This document shows positions 26,832 through 34,709 of a DNA stretch of 64,000 bases, one piece after another (the first letter of the stretch is position 1; every line of letters begins with the position of its first letter). Under the pieces are notes generated by a model that did no database searches, was not told where the DNA came from, and worked only from the letters and a program-made list of their open reading frames with translations. The position numbers and the translations under genes are program-made. Source of the DNA: Aureimonas sp. AU22 (GTDB lineage: Bacteria; Pseudomonadota; Alphaproteobacteria; Rhizobiales; Rhizobiaceae); the NCBI RefSeq assembly GCF_001463745.1, contig NZ_BBWJ01000032.1, forward strand, positions 149,496-213,495, written 5' to 3'.

Positions 26832-27707
26832 ATGATGGACGACGAACCGAAGAGCGGCGGCGCAAGCCCGGCTGCGCCCGAAGGGACCTGGGTGCCGTTT
26901 CCCTCCGCCGGCGACGACCAGCGGCGCCAGGCGGCGAAGCCACGTACGCCCCAGACACTGTCGCCGACCTACCGGCTCGCCTACGACGACCCGGACTTCC
27001 TGACCGCCGAGGCAACACGCGGCGTGCGGCTGCAGCTCGAACTGATGAAGCCGGAACTGGCGCTGATCGAGGCGGGCATCCTGTCCACGGTCGTCCTGTT
27101 CGGTGGCGCGCGCATCCCGGAGCCCGGCCAGGCGGCCTGGGCGGCGCGCAACGCGGGGCAGAAGGCGCGGCTCGAGGCCAACAGCCGCTACTACGAGGAG
27201 GCCCGGCGCTTCGCGCAGGTCGCCTCGCAGCACTCGGCCAACACTTCGGGCGGCAAGGAGTTCGTGATCGTCACCGGGGGTGGGCCCGGCGTGATGGAGG
27301 CCGGCAACCGGGGCGCGGCGGATGTCGGCGCGGTGTCGATCGCCCTCAACATCACCCTGCCGCACGAACAGGCGCCCAACCCTTACGCGACCCCCGAGCT
27401 CTGCTTCAACTTCCACTACTTCGCCACGCGCAAGATGCACTTCCTCTTCCGGGCAAAGGCGATGGCGATTTTCCCCGGCGGCTTCGGCACGCTGGACGAG
27501 CTCTTCGAGGCGCTGACCCTGATCCAGACCGGACGCATGGCGCGCATTCCGGTGCTGCTCTTCGGCCGGGAGTTCTGGCGGCGCCTCGTGGATTTCGAGT
27601 TCCTGGCGGAAGAAGGCACCATCGCCCCGGACGACCTTGATCTCTTCCGCATGGTCGACACGGCCGAGGAAGGCTGGGAAACGATCCGCGCCTTCTACCG
27701 GTTCTGA
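26832..27707 (+). CDS. LOG-family protein (TIGR00730-type nucleotide phosphoribohydrolase)
   Basis: A Rossmann-fold protein of the family once called lysine decarboxylase, now linked to hydrolysis of nucleoside monophosphates such as cytokinin precursors. It has 291 residues with the two family motifs [19 protein letters not shown] and [18 protein letters not shown] (PGGxGTxxE). It has an extra N-terminal region of about 60 residues with [19 protein letters not shown], seen in the longer bacterial LOG group. AGGA lies eight bases upstream of the ATG. The substrate in this organism is unknown. It is divergent from dapD and followed closely by a stress-type promoter. Confidence 0.88.
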   Translation: MMDDEPKSGGASPAAPEGTWVPFPSAGDDQRRQAAKPRTPQTLSPTYRLAYDDPDFLTAEATRGVRLQLELMKPELALIEAGILSTVVLFGGARIPEPGQAAWAARNAGQKARLEANSRYYEEARRFAQVASQHSANTSGGKEFVIVTGGGPGVMEAGNRGAADVGAVSIALNITLPHEQAPNPYATPELCFNFHYFATRKMHFLFRAKAMAIFPGGFGTLDELFEALTLIQTGRMARIPVLLFGREFWRRLVDFEFLAEEGTIAPDDLDLFRMVDTAEEGWETIRAFYRF

Positions 27708-27712
27708 ACGCA

Positions 27713-27740
27713 GGAACCTCGTCAGCGCCGCTTCCGTTTC
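27713..27740 (+). promoter_or_regulatory. Sigma-EcfG (general stress response) promoter
   Basis: GGAACC (27713-27718), a 16-bp spacer and CGTTTC (27735-27740) match the alphaproteobacterial EcfG consensus GGAAC-N16/17-CGTT exactly. It begins right after the LOG-gene stop and lies about 30 bp before the start of a small gene at 27772. Confidence 0.8.
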
Positions 27741-27771
27741 GCCCCGACACCTTTCTCGCAGGAGCGGATCC

Positions 27772-28080
27772 ATGGGCGGCGAAGACACCGATTCGGACAT
27801 GATGCGGCGGCAGCAGGCGATGGACGTGGCCGAGAGCATTCCCGCCGACGAGACGCGCGAGCGTCGGCCGCCGTCGGACAGCGACCCGGAGAGCGCCGCC
27901 GCGCGCGCCGCCGCCAAGGCCGGGCAGGGCGCTGACGGTGAATGGACGGAGGACGCGGTGCTGCGCCAGAACCGGGCGGGCCTCGACGCCGCGCCCTCCG
28001 ATCGCAGCGCACCTCCGCGGAGCGGTTCCACTCCCGCCGGCTCCCTCGCCAGCCCCGGCCGCTCGCTTCTGGGCGACTGA
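27772..28080 (+). CDS. Small hydrophilic hypothetical protein under a stress promoter
   Basis: A 102-residue protein with no hydrophobic segment, rich in Asp, Glu, Arg, Ala, Ser and Pro. It is probably disordered: MGGEDTDSDMMRRQQAMDVA, an Ala-rich middle and a Ser/Pro tail. No family recognised. The ATG at 27772 has AGGAG seven bases ahead. The EcfG-type promoter immediately upstream marks it as a general stress response target. Many such targets in Rhizobiales are small hydrophilic proteins of unknown role. Confidence 0.75.
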   Translation: MGGEDTDSDMMRRQQAMDVAESIPADETRERRPPSDSDPESAAARAAAKAGQGADGEWTEDAVLRQNRAGLDAAPSDRSAPPRSGSTPAGSLASPGRSLLGD

Positions 28081-28101
28081 TCGATCCCTGCGGCCTCCGG
28101 T

Positions 28102-28129
28102 GGAACGACGCGCCGCGACGCTTCGTTAG
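28102..28129 (+). promoter_or_regulatory. Second sigma-EcfG promoter, before the BON protein gene
   Basis: GGAAC (28102-28106), a 17-bp spacer and CGTTAG (28124-28129) match the EcfG consensus. It lies 63 bp upstream of the next ATG. Two such promoters in 420 bp make chance unlikely. Confidence 0.78.
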
Positions 28130-28192
28130 CCATGCCTACAGCCTGCTCGCCCGGCGTTTCGCGTCGGTGCAGGCGTTCATGGGAGAGATCGG

Positions 28193-29086
28193 ATGAGCGA
28201 CCACAGGACACCGGGAGATCGCGGCCGTGCGCGCAACGAGGACGAGCGGAGCGGGCGCATGGGAGAGCGCGACGCACGTCGCCGTGCCTTTTATGGCGAG
28301 CGCGACGCCTATGGCGAATGGGACCGCGAGGCCTATGGGCGGACCGGTTCGGAAAGCGGCTACGGGCGCGACCAGTCCGACTCGGGCCGCTATGCTTCGC
28401 GCGACACGCGAGGCTACGGCCCGTCGTTTTCCAGCGGCGCCTTCGACGATCGCTTCGGGCGCGGCGACCATCGCGACACGCGCGGCAGCTATGGCGGCGA
28501 CCGATACGGCCGGCGCAGCGAGTACGGGGCCGGCGGATCGTCCTACGACGACTACGGCGCGCGCGACCGCTCCCGGCAGACCAGCGGCTACGATCAGGGC
28601 GAGCGCAACTTCGGTGACGAGCGCTATCGCGGCGAAGAGCGCGGTTTCGTGGAGCGGGCGGGCGACGAGATCGCCTCCTGGTTCGGCGATCGCGACGCCG
28701 AGCGCCGACGCGAGGCGGATCGTCAGTTCGGCGGGCGGGGGCCGAAGGGCTACACCCGGTCCGACGAGCGCATCCGCGACGACGTCAACGACCGCCTGAC
28801 CGACGATCATTACATCGACGCCTCGGACGTCGAGGTCGGCGTGAAGGATCGCGAAGTGACGCTGTCGGGTCATGTGCCGACCCGCGACCAGAAGCGGCGC
28901 GCCGAGGACCTCGCCGAACGCGTGTCCGGCGTGACGCATGTCCAGAACAACCTTCGCGTCCAGTCCGGCACCGGTTCCTATGCCGGCACCGGGGCGACCG
29001 ACACGACCGGCGTCGGATCGGCGGCGGGCGAGATCGGCGGGTCGCGCAGCTGGGGCACCGATACCACGGGCAGGACGACGTCCTGA
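28193..29086 (+). CDS. BON-domain protein with Tyr/Arg/Gly-rich N-terminus and SWFGD motif
   Basis: A 297-residue protein in three parts. Residues 1-150 are low complexity, rich in Arg, Asp, Gly, Ser and regularly spaced Tyr (for example GGDRYGRRSEYGAGG). Then comes a short SWFGD-type motif (GDEIASWFGDRDAERRRE) and a BON domain (about 185-262: SDERIRDDVNDRLTDD, VEVGVKDREVTLSGHVP, VSGVTHVQNNLRV). The tail is Gly/Thr/Ser-rich. BON domains are thought to bind phospholipid or other envelope ligands. There is no signal peptide. GGAGAG precedes the ATG. The EcfG-type promoter places it in the general stress regulon, which is common for this protein type in Rhizobiales. Confidence 0.88.
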   Translation: MSDHRTPGDRGRARNEDERSGRMGERDARRRAFYGERDAYGEWDREAYGRTGSESGYGRDQSDSGRYASRDTRGYGPSFSSGAFDDRFGRGDHRDTRGSYGGDRYGRRSEYGAGGSSYDDYGARDRSRQTSGYDQGERNFGDERYRGEERGFVERAGDEIASWFGDRDAERRREADRQFGGRGPKGYTRSDERIRDDVNDRLTDDHYIDASDVEVGVKDREVTLSGHVPTRDQKRRAEDLAERVSGVTHVQNNLRVQSGTGSYAGTGATDTTGVGSAAGEIGGSRSWGTDTTGRTTS

Positions 29087-29123
29087 TCCTCATCTGGCCG
29101 GACGATCGGCACGAGGAATCGTT

Positions 29124-29156
29124 GAAGGCCCCGGCGCTCCTCGCGCCGGGGCCTTC
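29124..29156. terminator. Hairpin between BON gene and HAD hydrolase gene
   Basis: A 14-bp perfect stem (29124-29137 with 29143-29156) and a five-base loop, between two convergent stops. There is no real T-run on either side, so it may act as a weak terminator or protect the 3' ends. Confidence 0.6.
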
Positions 29157-29190
29157 TCCCATCCTGCGATCGCCGAGACGATAGCTCGTT

Positions 29191-29916
29191 TCAGGCGCCG
29201 CGCACGCGGGCGAGGAAGCCGGCGAGATCGTCGGTGACGAAGTCGATATGCTCGCCCTCGCGGCCCTCGTGCTCCCAGGCGTCGCCGAGCGTCGTCTCGA
29301 AATTCTCCGGCACGATCAGGACGGTGCGCATGCCGAGCCGCTTGGGAACCTCGAGATTGCGCGCGAGATCCTCGAACATGGCAGCGCGCGTCGTGTCGAT
29401 CCGGTGCAGGCCCATGAACTTGTCGTAGGTCTCGGCCGCGGGCTTGGGAACGAGGCCGGCGGCGACGATGTCGAAGATGTCCTCGAAATGCTCGAAGATG
29501 CCGAGCTGGCGCGCCGTGCGCTCGGCATGGCCCCGGTCGCCGTTGGTGAAGATGAACTTGCGGCCCGGCAGCGCGGCGATCTCGTCCCCGAGCTTCGGGT
29601 CGGGCGTGAGCCAGGAATAGTCGATGTTGTGGACATAGGAGAGGAAGGCGTCCGGGTCGATCCGGTGCACCTCCATCAAGCCTCGCAGCGTCGTGCCGTA
29701 CTGCCGGTAGAAGTCCTTCTGGACGACCCGGGCCTCCTCGCGCGGCACGGCAAGGAGCTCGGCCACGTAGTCCGTCATCCGCGCATCGATCTGCGAGAAC
29801 AGGTCGGTGCGGCGCGGATAGAGCGTGTTGTCGAGGTCGAACACCCATGTGTCGACATGGGCGAAGTCGGCGGGGTTGGCGTCGCGGGTGCGTTGGATCG
29901 TCGGGTTCGCGGTCAT
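29191..29916 (-). CDS. HAD-family pyrimidine 5'-nucleotidase
   Basis: A haloacid-dehalogenase phosphatase of 241 residues. Motif I is VFDLDNTLYPR (nucleophile and acid Asp), motif II is FIFTNGDRGHAER, the Lys of motif III is in AAGLVPKPAAETYDKF, and motif IV is near RAAMFEDLARNLEVP. These features match the pyrimidine 5'-nucleotidase (SdtA-like) branch. The ATG at 29916 is preceded by AGGAG. Near dapD and argB, as in many Rhizobiales. The substrate is inferred from family only. Confidence 0.88.
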   Translation of the reverse strand: MTANPTIQRTRDANPADFAHVDTWVFDLDNTLYPRRTDLFSQIDARMTDYVAELLAVPREEARVVQKDFYRQYGTTLRGLMEVHRIDPDAFLSYVHNIDYSWLTPDPKLGDEIAALPGRKFIFTNGDRGHAERTARQLGIFEHFEDIFDIVAAGLVPKPAAETYDKFMGLHRIDTTRAAMFEDLARNLEVPKRLGMRTVLIVPENFETTLGDAWEHEGREGEHIDFVTDDLAGFLARVRGA

Positions 29917-29986
29917 GGCTCCTTTGCGCATGCGAAGGGCCGCGACGTCAACCGGACGATCCCTGCAGAACCCGGACCGTCTCCGC

Positions 29987-31288
29987 TCAAGCGCCTTCGA
30001 ACTCGGCGCGGCGGGGCGTCGCGAAGAGGGCGAGCGCTGTGAGGACGGCCGCCGCCGAGAGATAGTATCCAACCGCCGCGAGCCCATGGTCCGTGGCGAG
30101 GCGCGTGGCGAGATAGGGCGCCAGCGACGCACCCACGATGCCCCCGAAGTTGAAGGTGAGCGAGGCGCCGGTGTAGCGCACGGCGGTAGGGAAGAGATCG
30201 GACAGCGCCGTGCCCAGTGGGCCGTAGGTCATCCCCATCAGGGCGAAGCCGATGATCTGGAAGGCGACCACGCTGCCGACGCTGCCGACGCCGAACAGCG
30301 GCTCGAACAGGAAGCCGAAGAGGCCGATGCCGAGTGTCGCCAGGAGCAGCGTCGCGCGCGAGCCGATGCGGTCGGCCATCACGGCCGAGACCGGGATCGC
30401 CAGCCCGAAGAACACGACGCCGAGCATCTGGATCGGCAGGAAGCCGGTGCGCGAAAAGCCGAGCGCCGAGGTGCCCCAGGACAGGACGAAGGTCGTCATC
30501 AGATAGAACAGGACGAAGGTCGCGAGCGCCGCGAAGGTGCCGGCGAGGAGCCGACCCTTGTGCTCGCCGAGCACCGCGAGGAGCGGGACCTTGACGCGCT
30601 CGTGCCGCTCGATCGCCTTCTGGAAGGCCGGTGTCTCGTGGATCTTGAGGCGCACCCACAGGCCCACGAAGACCAGAAGCGCCGAGGCCACGAAGGGGAT
30701 GCGCCAGCCCCAGGCGAAGAACTGCGCGTCGGAGAGGACCTCGGACAGGATCAGAAACGAGCCGGTGGCGCAGATGAAGCCGATCGGCGCGCCGAGCTGG
30801 GGGAACATGCCGTACCACGCGCGCTTGCCGGGCGGCGCATTCTCGGTCGCCAGCAGCACCGCACCGCCCCATTCGCCGCCGAGCCCGAGACCTTGGCCGA
30901 GGCGGCAGAGCGCGAGAAGCAACGGCGCGAGGACCCCGGCGCTCGCATAGGTCGGCAGGAGACCGATCGCCACCGTCGAGACGCCCATCGTCATCAGCGC
31001 CGCGACCAGCGTCGCCTTGCGCCCGATGCGGTCGCCGAAATGGCCGAACACGGCCGCGCCGACGGGCCGGGCGAAGAAGGCGATGGCGAAGGTCGCAAAG
31101 CTCTGCAGCGTCGCCGAGGTCGGATCCGCCGACGGGAAGAAGAGCTGCGGAAAGATCAGAACGGCGGCGGTGGCGTAGATATAGAAGTCGAAGAACTCGA
31201 TCGTGGTGCCGATGAGGCTGGCGAACAGGATGCGGGCGCGCGAGTTGACGGGCGCGGAGCCTTCGGCGGATGCGGGGACGGCGGTCAA
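29987..31288 (-). CDS. MFS transporter, metabolite:H+ symporter (MHS) family
   Basis: A 433-residue inner-membrane proton symporter with about 12 helices. MHS/ShiA-ProP signatures are FASLIGTTIEFFDFYIYATA at the start, the GHFGDRIGRKATL loop 2-3 motif and RLGQGLGLGGEWGGAVLLA. The loop between helices 8 and 9 repeats ADRIGSRATLL. The substrate is likely an organic acid or osmolyte but cannot be fixed. The start appears to be TTG at 31288, the first start codon of the frame; the ribosome site is weak. A perfect 8+8 bp dyad lies 28 bp upstream and may be its operator. Confidence 0.88.
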   Translation of the reverse strand: MTAVPASAEGSAPVNSRARILFASLIGTTIEFFDFYIYATAAVLIFPQLFFPSADPTSATLQSFATFAIAFFARPVGAAVFGHFGDRIGRKATLVAALMTMGVSTVAIGLLPTYASAGVLAPLLLALCRLGQGLGLGGEWGGAVLLATENAPPGKRAWYGMFPQLGAPIGFICATGSFLILSEVLSDAQFFAWGWRIPFVASALLVFVGLWVRLKIHETPAFQKAIERHERVKVPLLAVLGEHKGRLLAGTFAALATFVLFYLMTTFVLSWGTSALGFSRTGFLPIQMLGVVFFGLAIPVSAVMADRIGSRATLLLATLGIGLFGFLFEPLFGVGSVGSVVAFQIIGFALMGMTYGPLGTALSDLFPTAVRYTGASLTFNFGGIVGASLAPYLATRLATDHGLAAVGYYLSAAAVLTALALFATPRRAEFEGA

Positions 31289-31315
31289 GGCAGTGGCTTT
31301 CGGTGCTGCGGGAAG

Positions 31316-31333
31316 GCGTAACGAGCGTTACGC
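31316..31333. promoter_or_regulatory. Dyad GCGTAACG-AG-CGTTACGC upstream of MHS transporter
   Basis: A perfect inverted repeat with 8-bp arms and a 2-bp centre. It ends 28 bp before the presumed TTG start of the transporter. It is a candidate repressor site; the regulator is unknown and no regulator gene adjoins. Confidence 0.5.
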
Positions 31334-31400
31334 TTGGGCCCCGCAGTACCCGACGCGGCGATGACAGACAAGGTGAAAGATATGCCTGACTGACGATCCG

Positions 31401-31435
31401 CCGGCGAGCGAGGGCTGTTCCCTCGCATGCGCCGG
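31401..31435 (-). terminator. Nested hairpin after argB
   Basis: GCGAGGG (31408-31414) pairs with CCCTCGC (31420-31426), inside an outer CCGGCG/CGCCGG stem (31401-31406 with 31430-31435). It is about 39 bp beyond the argB stop. No T-run, so a terminator role is tentative. Confidence 0.4.
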
Positions 31436-31473
31436 CCGCCTGGCCGGCGTCCCCGGTTGCCGCCGGAATGCCG

Positions 31474-32358
31474 TCAGGGAACGATCAGCGTTCCCGCGCC
31501 GTGCTCGGTCAGGAGTTCCAGAAGCACGGCGTGCAGCACCTTGCCGTTCAGGATGACGACGCCCTGCACCCCCCGGTCGATCGCCTCGATGCAGGTCTCG
31601 ACCTTCGGGATCATCCCGCCGGAGATCGTGCCATCGGCGATCAGCGCGCGGGCCTGCGCCACCGACAGTTCCTTGATCAGCTCGCCGTTGCGGTCGAGGA
31701 CGCCCGGCACGTCCGTCAGGAACAGGAGCCGCGCGGCCTGGACGGCGCCGGCGATCGCGCCCGCGAACGTGTCGGCGTTGATGTTGTAGGTCGCCCCGTC
31801 GCGGCCGGGCGCAACGGGCGCGATCACCGGGATCATCTCCGAGCGGGCCAGGAGATCGAGAAGCGTGCGATCCACTTCCACCGGTTCGCCGACATAGCCG
31901 AGGTCGAGCACGCGCTCGATGCGCGAATCCGGGTCGACATAGGTCTTCTTGGCCTTCTCGGCGAAGACCATGTTGCCGTCCTTGCCGCACAGGCCGATGG
32001 CCCATTCGCCCTCGGCGTTGATCAGGGCGACGATCTCCTTGTTGATGGAGCCGGCCAGAACCATCTCGACGATTTCGACGGTGCTCTGGTCGGTCACCCT
32101 GAGCCCCCCCTCGAACCGGCTTTCGATGCCCATCTTGGCCAGCATCGCGCCGATCTGCGGTCCCCCGCCGTGGACCACGATCGGGTTGATGCCCGACTGC
32201 TTGAGAAGGGCGATGTCGCGGGCGAAGGCGCGGCCGAGCGCCTGGTCGCCCATGGCATGGCCACCGTACTTCACCACCACGGTCTTGTTCTCGTAGGCCT
32301 GCATGAAGGGCAGGGCCTCGGCGAGAAGATTGGCCTGCATGGCGGCGGTGTCGGTCAT
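31474..32358 (-). CDS. argB: Acetylglutamate kinase ArgB
   Basis: Phosphorylates N-acetylglutamate, the second and usually arginine-controlled step of arginine synthesis. It has 294 residues with the amino-acid kinase fold: [12 protein letters not shown] (catalytic Lys), [19 protein letters not shown] (phosphate and substrate loop), [15 protein letters not shown] and [12 protein letters not shown] near the C-terminus. GGGAG eight bases upstream supports the ATG at 32358 over a longer frame. The extended N-terminal helix (AALQ-type [16 protein letters not shown]) suggests the hexameric, arginine-inhibited form, which is an inference. Confidence 0.96.
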   Translation of the reverse strand: MTDTAAMQANLLAEALPFMQAYENKTVVVKYGGHAMGDQALGRAFARDIALLKQSGINPIVVHGGGPQIGAMLAKMGIESRFEGGLRVTDQSTVEIVEMVLAGSINKEIVALINAEGEWAIGLCGKDGNMVFAEKAKKTYVDPDSRIERVLDLGYVGEPVEVDRTLLDLLARSEMIPVIAPVAPGRDGATYNINADTFAGAIAGAVQAARLLFLTDVPGVLDRNGELIKELSVAQARALIADGTISGGMIPKVETCIEAIDRGVQGVVILNGKVLHAVLLELLTEHGAGTLIVP

Positions 32359-32564
32359 GGCGGCGGCTCCCGGCGCGTGTCGAGGATCGGTCGGCGGAAC
32401 GCCTGACCGCGATTCGTGACAGCCTCTAGACCAGGACGCCGCGCAAAAGAAGGGCATGCCGCCGGTGCGGCGCGCCTTGTGCGGCAGGCTCAACGAAGGA
32501 TTAAACTTCTGATTGCAATTCTATGTGCAATTTTGACGGTTCGGGGAAGCCGACAGTGCCGACG

Positions 32565-33371
32565 ATGTATCGTACACCGGGGTTTCGCGATGTCCTGCGC
32601 ACTTTAGCCGTTGTCGCCTGTTTTCAACTCCTGGGCGTGACCCCGGCTGCGGCCGGTGCCTGGACCCTCGGCCAGGGGGAGGGCCTCGCCATCGTCACCG
32701 TCGGCGGATCGGAGGCGCGCGGCGCTTTCGCGGACAACCGCCGACGCGCGCCCGTCTCCGGCTTCCGAAAGGCGGAAATCCAGGTTCTGGCGGAGTACGG
32801 CATCACCGATCGGTTCACGCTGCGCGGCCGAACCGAGTTGCGGCACCTCAGCTTCGAGACGCAGGACGACGAAACGGGGCTCGGCGTGTCGGAGATCGGC
32901 GGACGCTTCCGCCTCCTGCAGCGCGGCGGCTTCGTCGCTTCCGCCGAAGCCAACCTTCGGATCGCCGAGGCCGATCCGGCGCTCGATCCAGGCGGTGCCG
33001 GACTTCTGGTCGGCGAGATCGAGGGTCGCCTTCTCGCCGGCTACGGCTTCACGCTCGCCGGCCTGCCCGCCTATGTCGATGCGCAGGGCGCCTACCGCGC
33101 GGCGGGTGCGACCTCGGCGGACGAGGTGCGGGGCGACCTGACGCTCGGGCTTCGTCCCCGACCGGACCTCCTCGTCCTCGCGCAGAGCTTCTCGGTGGTC
33201 GGCCTGCCGACGGACGGGCTGGAAGGGTATGACCAGCACAAGCTGCAACTCAGCGCCGTCTACGACCTGACGCCGGCCGTCGCCGTGCAGGCGGGCGGCT
33301 GGGGTGCGGTCGCCGGCCGCAACGCACTCGACGAGCGCGGCCTCATCGCCGCGCTCTGGCTGAAGTTCTGA
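32565..33371 (+). CDS. Secreted, barrel-like hypothetical protein
   Basis: A 268-residue protein with a signal peptide (about residues 1-31, TLAVVACFQLLGVTPAAAG). It is followed by alternating polar/hydrophobic strands with many Gly, Ala and aromatic residues, ending in a terminal Phe (ALWLKF), the classic last residue of outer-membrane barrels. Stretches such as VLAEYGITDRFTLRGRTELR and DLTLGLRPRPDLLVLAQ look like strand-turn-strand units. I do not recognise a named family. It is likely an outer-membrane protein of unknown cargo. An AT-rich promoter-like stretch with TTGCAATT/GTGCAATTTT repeats lies about 35-55 bp upstream. Start could also be 32523. Confidence 0.75.
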   Translation: MYRTPGFRDVLRTLAVVACFQLLGVTPAAAGAWTLGQGEGLAIVTVGGSEARGAFADNRRRAPVSGFRKAEIQVLAEYGITDRFTLRGRTELRHLSFETQDDETGLGVSEIGGRFRLLQRGGFVASAEANLRIAEADPALDPGGAGLLVGEIEGRLLAGYGFTLAGLPAYVDAQGAYRAAGATSADEVRGDLTLGLRPRPDLLVLAQSFSVVGLPTDGLEGYDQHKLQLSAVYDLTPAVAVQAGGWGAVAGRNALDERGLIAALWLKF

Positions 33372-33385
33372 GGGGGGGGCCGCCC

Positions 33386-34165
33386 TCAGGCAGCCCGGTC
33401 CCGCACCACCGACAGGGCAGCCCGCCCCCGCGTCTCGCCCGCCGCCCGTTCCAGCACCGCGAGCGCGATCCGCCGCTCGGCACCGGCCGCCTCCTCCGGC
33501 GCGCAGAACAGGACGATGTCGAGGCGCGGCTTGCCGAACTCCGTGGTGGCGAGCGCGACCGACGGGGCGGGCGCGCCGGATGGGGTGCACTCGGTCGCTT
33601 CCCCATGCGCCAGCGCGAGGAGGTCGCGCAGGGGAACCGTCGCCTCCAGCGTGAGCGAGAACGCATGGTGCCGGACGCCGGGCGTGCGAGCCTCCACATG
33701 GATGCCGCCGGCGAAGATGCGGCTGTTGGGGACCACCAGCCGGCGACCGGTCTGCCGCGAGCCGTGCGCGCGCGCATCGCTCTCCGCAATCGTCGTGGTC
33801 AGCCAGTTCACGGCGAGGACCCGTCCCGACACGCCGTCGAGCTGCACCTGGTCGCCGACGGCGTAGCTTCGGCCGATCCGTCCGGCCACGGCCCCGGTCG
33901 CGCACTGGATGAGTTCCTTCGTCGCCAGAACGACCGCCATCGCCACCGCGGTCAGGGACAGAAGCAGCGACTGCAACTCGCCGATCCACACGAGGCCGAG
34001 CACCAGCGCCGCGCCGAGCCCGCACAGCCGTCTCGCCCGGTCCTGTCCGGCCGGCACGAGGCGGCGGGCGAGGGACGCGAGGAGAAGGGTCAGCGCGCTG
34101 GCCCCGATCTGAGGCGACAGGGCAAGAGCGGTTTCGAACGACGAGGTCACGGCAGGCAGCTCCAA
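33386..34165 (-). CDS. Small MscS-type mechanosensitive channel-like protein
   Basis: A 259-residue membrane protein. Hydrophobic helices occupy roughly residues 14-35, 45-65 and 68-100, the last being the pore-like TAVAMAVVLATKELIQCATG. After it comes the MscS beta domain: GRSYAVGDQVQLDGVSGRVLA and RRLVVPNSRIFAG are family signatures. The alpha/beta vestibule follows. It fits a minimal MscS homologue that would release solutes on osmotic downshift; the pore helix lacks the dense Gly-Ala pattern of E. coli MscS, so gating may differ. Convergent with the barrel protein gene. Confidence 0.8.
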   Translation of the reverse strand: MELPAVTSSFETALALSPQIGASALTLLLASLARRLVPAGQDRARRLCGLGAALVLGLVWIGELQSLLLSLTAVAMAVVLATKELIQCATGAVAGRIGRSYAVGDQVQLDGVSGRVLAVNWLTTTIAESDARAHGSRQTGRRLVVPNSRIFAGGIHVEARTPGVRHHAFSLTLEATVPLRDLLALAHGEATECTPSGAPAPSVALATTEFGKPRLDIVLFCAPEEAAGAERRIALAVLERAAGETRGRAALSVVRDRAA

Positions 34166-34709
34166 GCGGGAGACGCGGCAGGCCCGGCGTCTCTAAGTGG
34201 AGGCAGGTCTAGGGACGACCCGTTGCGTCGCGATGCCGCCGATGTTGCGAGCGAAAGCGATCTCGTTTCGCTTGATCCTTCGTTTCCCTCGCGGTTGGTC
34301 GGCTCGCTCCGTTGGATGCCGTCGACGACGCATCCGGGCCGGGTAAAGCGCAAAAGGCGAAACAATCGCGAAACACCGTTCCTGTTCCCGACCGACGCCC
34401 GAAACATCGCCCCCTTATCCAGCACCACCACCGGGGCGTGCAGGACGTACGCCCCATGGCTTCCGGGGGCCGGCCATGATCCGCAACGTCTACTGTCGTC
34501 TTGCACGCCCGTTTCGCGTCGCCCGCTGGATGGAACGGCATGTGTCACAGGGCTCGCCGAGTGCGGAGCCTTCGCGCCGGACCGGTGCGAGCTTGGCTTC
34601 CGCTTGCGAATTCGACTACGCTTTCTACGCGCATCTGGCGGCATGCCGGCGTGGACCGGCGCGCCGCTGACCGATGCCCCTGGGGAACCCATGCCGCCGC
34701 GGAGGGGCG
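34166..34709. other. 544-bp gene-free region before the signalling operon
   Basis: No credible coding frame. It should contain the promoters of the MscS-like gene and of the kinase operon. A 7-bp inverted repeat AGCGAAA...TTTCGCT (34250-34256 with 34266-34272) is the clearest structure. No EcfG, sigma-54 or CtrA consensus was found on either strand. Confidence 0.45.
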
